Source: Candidatus Eiseniibacteriota bacterium
Lineage (GTDB): Bacteria; JAFGKV01
NCBI GenBank assembly: GCA_025453925.1
Contig: JALOPK010000086.1
Coordinates: forward strand, 1 to 18,710
DNA length: 18,710 nucleotides
Direction: 5' to 3'
The notes beneath the pieces are model-generated. The model saw only the letters and a program-made list of their open reading frames with translations, was not told where the DNA came from and did no database searches. Numbering within the stretch: position 1 is the first letter of the stretch; the number at the start of each line of letters is the position of its first letter. The translations under genes were made by a program, and so were the position numbers. Below, piece by piece: positions 1-5,726 of this stretch.

Positions 1-1169
1 ACCTTCGCCCTCCCGGCCTCTCCCATGGCCCGGGCAAGGTCCGGGCGGTCCATCAAGAGCGCCACGTGCTCCGAGATGGCGTGCCAGTCGCCGAAAGGCA
101 CGAGGAATCCATCCACACCGTCATCTAGGACTTCCGGGATTCCTCCGGCCAGCGCGCCAATGACCGGTTTCGAGGCGAGCCAGGCGTCAAGAATCGCGAT
201 CCCGAAACTGTCGGCCCGTGAGGGGAGCACGACGACGTCGGCCGCTGCCAGCGCATCTCGTTTGATGTCGTCGCCCACTTCGCCCAGGACCAGTAGTCCC
301 GCCAGTTGATCCGCCGACCGGTATGAGAGATAGCCCGTCTCGAAGTCAGATCGCGGGTAGCCGATGAAGACCCCGGTGACGTCACGGCCCGAGGCACGGA
401 GCGCGCAGACGGCCTCTGCCGCATGGTGGCTTCCCTTCTCATGCGTCTGCGTTCCCAACTGGAGCACGATGGTGCCGCTCAGGTTGTAGCGGGAGCGGAA
501 CCTCAGGCCGTCACCGCCGATGCAGGTGTCCGGATCCACACCCGGGCCGATGGTGATCAGGTGGTCCTCGGCGATTCCCCGGGCGGTCAGAAGTCGGCGC
601 TCGACATCGGTATTGCACACGACGAGGTCGGCGTGCTTCAGAAGCATGGGCACGCCGTGCCCCAGGAACTCCTGGCGGTACTCTACCCGCCCCGGCTCTC
701 CGGCATGGATGAGTCCCAGTACGACCAGCGGCGCTTTCCAGCGCCGCGCGACCGCCAGACCCGCCACCAGAAATGGCGTGTGCGGCAGCACGCCGGCGAC
801 GACCAGATCGAATCTGGTGGGTGAAATGAGCGAATGCGTGAGCAGGCCCGGGGCGTGGGTGGCGGGATCTCGGAAGGCCCACACGCTCCAGGGAGGCCGC
901 AGCGTCCTCAGGCGGTGGAAGTCGTTCTGGTGCCGCATCGCCCACCGGGAGAGCCCGAATCTCCGTACCGTCACGCCATGCCGCCGCTCGTCGCGAAGCG
1001 CGGCGCGGCGAAGCGCCCGGTCGACGAAGAAGTGGGTGTCCCAGGCCTCGGTGGTCCACGCCGCTACATCGGCTCCCTCGGCGGCAAGTCCCTCGGCGAG
1101 CCGGGCCATGTGCACGGAGGAGCCGGAGCGGTTGGGCGGATAGAGAGGTGATACGAAAAGCGCTCTCAC
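1..1169 (-). CDS. GT4-family glycosyltransferase, 3' end outside the window
   Basis: This is a retaining GT-B glycosyltransferase of family GT4, expected to transfer a sugar from a nucleotide-sugar donor in the cytoplasm; donor and acceptor are unknown. The frame is open from a GTG at 1167-1169 to position 1 (389 codons plus 2 nt). The N-terminus MRALFVSPLYPPNRSGSSVH is the usual GT4 first strand and glycine loop. The interdomain GPGVDP is at residues 208-213, the GTQTHEKG phosphate-binding loop carries K245, and the C-terminal donor motif reads DSFGIAILD (320-328) followed by GGIPEVLDDGVDGFLV. The EX7E pair of the family is therefore D-X7-D, which is conservative but unusual. The start codon overlaps the upstream stop by 4 bp (GTGA), so it is translationally coupled as the fourth gene of the glycan operon. 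The family call is firm; the substrate is not. Confidence 0.9.
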   Translation of the reverse strand, partial: MRALFVSPLYPPNRSGSSVHMARLAEGLAAEGADVAAWTTEAWDTHFFVDRALRRAALRDERRHGVTVRRFGLSRWAMRHQNDFHRLRTLRPPWSVWAFRDPATHAPGLLTHSLISPTRFDLVVAGVLPHTPFLVAGLAVARRWKAPLVVLGLIHAGEPGRVEYRQEFLGHGVPMLLKHADLVVCNTDVERRLLTARGIAEDHLITIGPGVDPDTCIGGDGLRFRSRYNLSGTIVLQLGTQTHEKGSHHAAEAVCALRASGRDVTGVFIGYPRSDFETGYLSYRSADQLAGLLVLGEVGDDIKRDALAAADVVVLPSRADSFGIAILDAWLASKPVIGALAGGIPEVLDDGVDGFLVPFGDWHAISEHVALLMDRPDLARAMGEAGRAK

Positions 1170-1579
1170 GGTGTCTCCGCTCCCGAGCGAACCCGGGGGT
1201 CGTCCGGTGCCAGGAGGCGTACCTCGATCACCCGCACCTCGAACCATGGCTCGTCCTCCGCATCAACGGCGAACTGCAACACGGCAGCGCCTCTGCCCCG
1301 AGGCAGGGCATGCTGAAGCGTGTGCCAGCCAGGCTCCGGCGCCCACGTCCATGAGTGCCGTCCCACGCGCCCGCGGATCACTGGCACCGGGGGCCGCTCC
1401 ACGTGGAAGAACAGGCGAACCTGAACCACCGAGGCGCCATGGTCCGGGCGCTGGAGACGACAGACGCCACCGCCGGCATTTAACACGCGGTATGAGGGAT
1501 AGGAAGGCACCGTGGCGCCCCATCCTTCACGGAACCCTTGTTCGTTCACCCCCGCGACGGCCCAACTCGACCAGTTCAC
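1166..1579 (-). CDS. Small beta-rich protein following the GT-C gene (137 aa)
   Basis: I cannot assign this to a named family. It starts at GTG (1577-1579), with AGGG seven bases upstream, and its stop overlaps the GT4 start by 4 bp. The sequence is rich in beta-prone stretches and aromatic residues (NEQGFREGWGATV at 12-24, then alternating hydrophobic strands such as VVQVRLFF and WFEVRVIEVRLL). That resembles a carbohydrate-binding-like beta-sandwich of the kind attached to glycosyltransferases or glycosidases. It has no signal peptide and no membrane segment. It lies in the same frame as the preceding GT-C gene, separated only by TAG and three sense codons. It may thus be either a real coupled gene or the C-terminal domain of that enzyme split by a stop codon. 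Codon use and lack of internal stops support real coding. Confidence 0.65.
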   Translation of the reverse strand: MNWSSWAVAGVNEQGFREGWGATVPSYPSYRVLNAGGGVCRLQRPDHGASVVQVRLFFHVERPPVPVIRGRVGRHSWTWAPEPGWHTLQHALPRGRGAAVLQFAVDAEDEPWFEVRVIEVRLLAPDDPRVRSGAETP

Positions 1580-1588
1580 CTTGATACC

Positions 1589-3049
1589 CTATCTCTTGTC
1601 CCGCATGGCAGCGAGCGGCAGATCGGCGTGCGCCGCGTCGCGCCATCCCGTGAGCTTGCGAAGATCATCGCCCACAAACATCCACGCTCCCACGCTCGCA
1701 TCTTCGGCATACGGCGGCGCGTTGAGGGCGAGCCACGCCAGGAGCTGGCCGCAGCTCTCCACGCTTTGACTGGGCGGGATCGTGAGGCCAACGAAGGGCA
1801 GCCCGCTGGAGAGGCGCATGGCGGGAAACAGCCCGTTCCTCAGAAGATGCGCGTTGCCCTCCCACTCGGGCACGTTGACGACGATGACCGGCCTGCCCGG
1901 AGACACCGCACCCACGGCGCGCGCCACGATGGGCGCGACCCTGGCGCCCGACGTCAGCCAGTCGCGGCACGCACTCCGCGCCTGGGGCGTCATGACGAGA
2001 CCCAGCGCCGCCACGATCCCTACCGCGCCCCGAAACGCCCGACCGCGGAGCAGGCTGATTCCACACCCTGCCGCGGTCAAGACCGGCAAGACCATGACGT
2101 AGAGGAAGCGGGGTTGTTCCGGCCCACCCAGGCGGACGAGGGGAAACATCGTGATGGATGCCCACGCCCATAGGGCAACGGCAGTCCAGCGCCGGCGACG
2201 GACCCCCGCCCAGGCCGCGGCAAGACCCAGCGCAGGCCAGAGCGGCCACCATCCGGACGTCCCCTCCCGGCCCAGCGCCAGCCCGAGATACGCGCCGAGA
2301 TGTGCCAGGAGCCGGGGCAGGCTGAACGGCGCCGTGTACCCGCCGGAAAGGCGCTGGTGGGACCCCGTGGCCTCCAGGGCGGCCATGTACCCGGCAGTGA
2401 TCACGGCCAGCACCGCGGCCCACCGTGCCGCGTCCCGTCCCCTACCCCGGGCGGCCAGGAGCAGGGGAAGCCCCCATGACAGTCCTACTGCCGCTTCCTG
2501 GCTCGCCATGGCCACCGCGATGAGCGGAATGGCGAGCAGGGTTCGCCGCCCTGCCGTCACCCCGGCCATCGCGGCGCATACGCAGGCCGCGGCCAGGGGC
2601 CCGCACCGGGCAGAGCTCCAGCACACGGCTTCGTGCAGGGCGGGAAGCGTCGAGAAGCAGGCCGCCACTGCGCCCCCTGCCGCCCGACTCCCGCACAGCG
2701 CGGTGACAAGACGGGCGAGTTGCCACGCGCAAAGCCAGTGGAGGAGGAGATCCCCCAGGTGGATCCACCGCGGATCCATCGCTGCCTGCGCCCACCACGA
2801 GCACCAGCATGCGGGGCGGAAGAAGAGGCCCATCTCCAGCACCGCTCCCGTGCGTGCCCGCTCCAGCCATACCCAGTCATCGCTCACCAGCCCGCCCCCA
2901 AACATGGAGCCCCAGGCAACCGCGACCAGGAGTGCCAGACCTCCGGGGATCGCCAGAATCCGGGCGACCGCGGCCGCCCCTCGCCATCCCCGGCCCGCCG
3001 GTGCGCGCGATGGAGCATCTGGAATGGCAGCCATGGTCAAGACCGTCAT
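1589..3049 (-). CDS. GT-C-fold integral membrane glycosyltransferase (TMTC/PMT-like)
   Basis: This is a polytopic membrane protein of 486 residues and about ten hydrophobic segments, the first at roughly residues 31-52. Immediately after it comes SDDWVWLERART (56-67). An acidic pair in the first extracytoplasmic loop (D57, D58) is the hallmark of GT-C enzymes that use lipid-linked sugars. The next stretch follows the TMTC/PMT-like pattern: FFRPACW (76-82), a WIHLGDLLLHW segment (95-105), and ALHEAVCWSSAR (137-148). The last ~150 residues are soluble and probably extracytoplasmic. The predicted role is transfer of a sugar from a polyprenyl-phosphate carrier to protein or glycan outside the inner membrane; the exact substrate cannot be read. 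The ATG lies 3 bp after the glycosidase stop. A second ATG at codon 6 is an alternative start. The gene ends in TAG, with an open in-frame continuation. Confidence 0.8.
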   Translation of the reverse strand: MTVLTMAAIPDAPSRAPAGRGWRGAAAVARILAIPGGLALLVAVAWGSMFGGGLVSDDWVWLERARTGAVLEMGLFFRPACWCSWWAQAAMDPRWIHLGDLLLHWLCAWQLARLVTALCGSRAAGGAVAACFSTLPALHEAVCWSSARCGPLAAACVCAAMAGVTAGRRTLLAIPLIAVAMASQEAAVGLSWGLPLLLAARGRGRDAARWAAVLAVITAGYMAALEATGSHQRLSGGYTAPFSLPRLLAHLGAYLGLALGREGTSGWWPLWPALGLAAAWAGVRRRRWTAVALWAWASITMFPLVRLGGPEQPRFLYVMVLPVLTAAGCGISLLRGRAFRGAVGIVAALGLVMTPQARSACRDWLTSGARVAPIVARAVGAVSPGRPVIVVNVPEWEGNAHLLRNGLFPAMRLSSGLPFVGLTIPPSQSVESCGQLLAWLALNAPPYAEDASVGAWMFVGDDLRKLTGWRDAAHADLPLAAMRDKR

Positions 3050-3052
3050 TCC

Positions 3053-5251
3053 TCAGTGCACTCCCAGGGGCACCATGGCGGGGATGCCAGCGACCTCCAC
3101 CGGTTCACCATCCACGCGGAGTCGAGCGACACGACCCGCGTCCAGCTCGATGTCCACCAGGCAACCCGAGATCCGTGCACCCTGAATGCGAACAAACTCA
3201 TGGCCGAGGGGCAGGGGCGCCACGATGAGATTCCCGTCCATCGCTGGCTGCAGGCCCACGGCGTGCTTCATGATGAGATCCACGGTCCAGGAGTGAAGGT
3301 AGTCATCGATCCCCCGGTAGAGTGACGGCCGGCCGTTCAGCGGATTGTAGTGTTCGAACGCGTTCGGCCGTTGCGCGTCGCCCGCGTGAAAGAGCACATG
3401 CAGCGTCTTCGTGAAAGCGGCCGCGGCTCTGGGCAGCAACTCCGGCATCTGCCACGCCTGACGGGCGATGGCATCCACGATGTGAGAATTGGACATCGGC
3501 CAGGTGCGGCCATTCCACGGGCAGTTCATCCTGCGGCCCTTCCAGCGGCCCTCCGCGTCGAACAGCGGATCCTCCATGGAGAGTGACGGAAACGGGGAGC
3601 GCGACCAGAACTTGGCGGGATCGAAGAGCTGCCATAGGGCCTTTCGGTGCGAGGCGTCCGGGATATCCGTCAGGAACGGGTAGAAGCACGTGAGTGCGGC
3701 GACGCCCGTCCGGCGGCCCGTGGCGGGATCCACATCGAAGAACATGGCGGCGTCGGGGTCCCACAGGGCGGTCGTGACCGCGTTGCGTATCCGGGCTGCG
3801 ACGTCGCGCCATTTCTCCGCCTCGGCGTCGAATCCCAGGGATGCGGCCAGCCGTTCCAGCGCGATGTAGAGCGTGTAGGCATAGACGGTCGCATCAACGC
3901 CCTTCAGATCGAAGCGCCGTCCCCAATGCTCGCGATCCGCCTCGGGATCGACCGCCAGATAACGGCGGGAGTACTCCTGGCCCGTCTCATAGTGGTTCTC
4001 CACCGTGTACAGGCCGCTTCCATCAGGATCGCGCTCATGGGTAAGCCACGCGGCATACCGGGAGAGGCAGTGGTGCGCCCGGGAGGAGAATGCGGGGTCG
4101 GGGTGCACCGCGAGGAGATCGAGCACCGCGCCGCCCCAGTCGGCATGGTAGAACGCCTCCGGGCGTGGACCCTCGATGTCAACTATGCCGGGGAACCGGC
4201 CCCCCGGCTCCTGCGCATCGAAGAAGGCCGTCAGCTCGTGCAGGGCCGCGTCGGGCGAGCACATCCACCGCATTTCGCGGACATGCGCCGGCAGGCTGTA
4301 GGAGATGGCCCGCCGGAAGTAGCCGCTCCCTTCGCACACCACCGGCCGCCCCAGCCACCCCTCGCCAGGTGCCTGGGTCTGGAGGCGCAGGGCGCTCCAT
4401 CGATACCAGTAGTAGGATCGAATGTGCTCATCGGAGCAGTCGAACCTCGGCACCCCTGCGAAATGGTCCTCCCACGCGCCAAGGCTTTCGTCGATTGCGT
4501 GGGCGTCAGCGCGTACGCAACGCGCCGCCTCCGCAGCCGCAAGCGCGGGCGCCGCGGCGAGGGACATCGCCACATTGGCGATGACCGGCCCCCTGGCGGA
4601 TACCGATAGCCCGAGCCGGAGCCCGGCGTGCCAGAATCCTCCTCCCTGGGCCGGGGCATGATCGGTAGTGGTGCGGGTTTCCCAGAGAGCGCAGTGCCGC
4701 CAGTTCGGCACCTGCATGCCGGATTCGGACGGCACGATCGTCGGCTGCGGAACGCCGGGCCCCATGGTCAGGGCCAACCAGACCGTGTCGCTGGCGCCCG
4801 CCGGAGCAGAGAGACGTCGGGGAATCGCCACGCACCCAGACATGACGTAGGCCCATCCTTCATCGGGTTGCACGGTCCACGCGGCCAGAACAACATCAAG
4901 GCTGCGATCGCATTCGAAACGGACTTCGCTCACCAGCGCTCCCGAAGGGAGCACGACCTTGCGCTCGCTGAGCTTGAGGCCTCCAGGCGATTGGTACTCG
5001 GTGATCACGTACGCAGGGTTCCATCGACGCTTCATCACGGAGAGCTCGATGGGGTCCCCGGCAAGATCCAGGAGATCGAGGGTGAAGAGCGGCCCGATCG
5101 CGTGGCGATAGTATTGCGCGGGGTCCCAGAATCCGGGTCGCGAGAGCGCCGCGGGAAACGATGGCGCGAACAACACGGGCCCCGCGCCGCCGAGGCTCCA
5201 CTTGTCGCTGCGGGCCAGGCTCTGGATGATACCGCGTTCGAAACTTCCCAC
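3053..5251 (-). CDS. GH63/MGH1-like (alpha/alpha)6-barrel glycoside hydrolase
   Basis: This 732-residue protein looks like a mannosylglycerate-hydrolase/GH63-type glycosidase: an N-terminal beta domain (about 1-250), an alpha/alpha barrel (about 280-665) and a short C-terminal beta segment. Barrel signatures are YSLPAHVREMRWM, the PWNGRTWPMSNSHIVDAI segment starting at residue 578 (compare the W-x-G-x-x-W-P of the clan), and EHYNPLNGRP starting at E633, where this clan usually has its catalytic base. I could not identify the catalytic acid with confidence; the usual W-D-S motif is not evident. The chosen start is GTG at 5249-5251 because GGAGG lies six bases upstream and the translation becomes protein-like there. 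Upstream the frame stays open, but it reads as Arg/Pro/Ser-rich noise. No signal peptide is visible from this start, so the enzyme would be cytoplasmic. It is first gene of the glycan operon. Confidence 0.8.
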   Translation of the reverse strand: MGSFERGIIQSLARSDKWSLGGAGPVLFAPSFPAALSRPGFWDPAQYYRHAIGPLFTLDLLDLAGDPIELSVMKRRWNPAYVITEYQSPGGLKLSERKVVLPSGALVSEVRFECDRSLDVVLAAWTVQPDEGWAYVMSGCVAIPRRLSAPAGASDTVWLALTMGPGVPQPTIVPSESGMQVPNWRHCALWETRTTTDHAPAQGGGFWHAGLRLGLSVSARGPVIANVAMSLAAAPALAAAEAARCVRADAHAIDESLGAWEDHFAGVPRFDCSDEHIRSYYWYRWSALRLQTQAPGEGWLGRPVVCEGSGYFRRAISYSLPAHVREMRWMCSPDAALHELTAFFDAQEPGGRFPGIVDIEGPRPEAFYHADWGGAVLDLLAVHPDPAFSSRAHHCLSRYAAWLTHERDPDGSGLYTVENHYETGQEYSRRYLAVDPEADREHWGRRFDLKGVDATVYAYTLYIALERLAASLGFDAEAEKWRDVAARIRNAVTTALWDPDAAMFFDVDPATGRRTGVAALTCFYPFLTDIPDASHRKALWQLFDPAKFWSRSPFPSLSMEDPLFDAEGRWKGRRMNCPWNGRTWPMSNSHIVDAIARQAWQMPELLPRAAAAFTKTLHVLFHAGDAQRPNAFEHYNPLNGRPSLYRGIDDYLHSWTVDLIMKHAVGLQPAMDGNLIVAPLPLGHEFVRIQGARISGCLVDIELDAGRVARLRVDGEPVEVAGIPAMVPLGVH

Positions 5252-5262
5252 GTGGGGCCTCC
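5252..5262 (-). promoter_or_regulatory. Ribosome binding site deciding the glycosidase start
   Basis: On the minus strand GGAGG (5258-5262) is followed by six bases and GTG (5249-5251). The in-frame ATG codons further upstream at 5471-5473 and 5501-5503 have only a distant AGGGG or no Shine-Dalgarno sequence, and the second lies inside the inverted repeat. Confidence 0.6.
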
Positions 5263-5499
5263 GGTGTAGGGGCCGTGACACAGACGGCGGGGCAGAGAGT
5301 TCAGAGCCCGTGAACGTAGGGCCGCCCCCGCCCTCCGCGCAATGCCGGCCGTGGACTCGATGGAACGCAGGAAGCTCCCGGCCCGGTGCCGAGTCCGGGA
5401 GACGGATCGCGCCGTTCCACCATCGGCACGAGGACCGGTCTGCGGCGAAACCTGATCGCCTCGGGGATGACATGGTGGAGTGCCCCTGCTGAATTTGGT

Positions 5500-5539
5500 G
5501 CATATAGGACAGGTCCAATATGAGACATGTCCTATATGC
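5500..5539. promoter_or_regulatory. Operator-like 12-bp perfect inverted repeat
   Basis: GCATATAGGACA (5500-5511) is repeated as its exact reverse complement, TGTCCTATATGC (5528-5539), around a 16-bp centre. Each arm also contains a smaller dyad: GGACAGGTCC (5507/8-5516) and GACATGTC (5524-5531). So the site can be read as two adjacent operator copies. No T-tract follows, and it lies between divergent genes, so a regulator-binding site is likelier than a terminator. I do not recognise the regulator family. Confidence 0.6.
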
Positions 5540-5587
5540 GTGGCATCCTACCGCGACACCGAAGACGTCGGCCGCAGGCACACAGCG

Positions 5588-5605
5588 CGGCATCCGCGGA
5601 TGCCG
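5588..5605. repeat. 18-bp perfect palindrome in the leader of the FG-GAP gene
   Basis: CGGCATCCGCGGATGCCG is its own reverse complement. Allowing one G-U pair, the flanking bases extend the dyad to 5585-5608. It sits 122 bp before the GTG start of the plus-strand gene. It could be a second operator, or a stable hairpin in the mRNA leader. A partial copy, GGCATCC, is at 5542-5548. Confidence 0.55.
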
Positions 5606-5726
5606 TGCGCCGCGGTACGAAGGGAGGTTGCCGTCGGGGCCGCCCGTGGTGTTATTCACAGCGGTGTCACCGACATGCCGGATGTTGCCCGACGCGTGCG
5701 TCTGCGCCATCGTCAAGGAGGCTTCA

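Larger units (their letters stand above)
5252..5726. other. 475-bp divergent intergenic control region
   Basis: This lies between the start codons of the minus-strand glycosidase and the plus-strand FG-GAP protein. Frames open across it give Arg/Pro/Ser/Gly-rich translations without recognisable domains, so I read it as non-coding. It holds an AT-richer island near 5490-5540 in otherwise GC-rich DNA, a 12-bp inverted repeat at 5500-5539 and an 18-bp palindrome at 5588-5605. Promoters for both directions should lie here. A weak plus-strand candidate is TTGGTG (5495-5500) with an AT-rich ATATGA near 5518-5523, which would place the inverted repeat over the promoter. Confidence 0.6.

Noticed and set aside
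511-1059. Separate minus-strand gene in another frame over the GT4 gene
   Set aside because: The GT4 frame is uninterrupted from 1169 to the window edge and carries all family motifs; the other frame is Arg/Ala/His-rich.
1580-1591. Genome-wide TAG recoding (TAG as a sense codon)
   Set aside because: Genes at 5727-7577, 8660-9682, 11284-12000 and 15560-17908 also end in TAG at natural domain ends, so TAG is used as a stop here.
2151-3185. Long plus-strand open frame opposite the GT-C gene
   Set aside because: Translation is Arg/Pro/Ala/Ser-rich without domains, and the minus strand encodes a coherent membrane protein; it is a GC-bias shadow.
3647-4609. 320-codon plus-strand open frame opposite the glycosidase
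   Set aside because: No recognisable motifs; the glycosidase frame carries clear family signatures over the same DNA.
5520-5726. N-terminal extension of the FG-GAP protein
   Set aside because: It would start inside the inverted repeat, has no RBS, and would place the signal peptide about 70 residues in. The GTG at 5727 has a perfect RBS.
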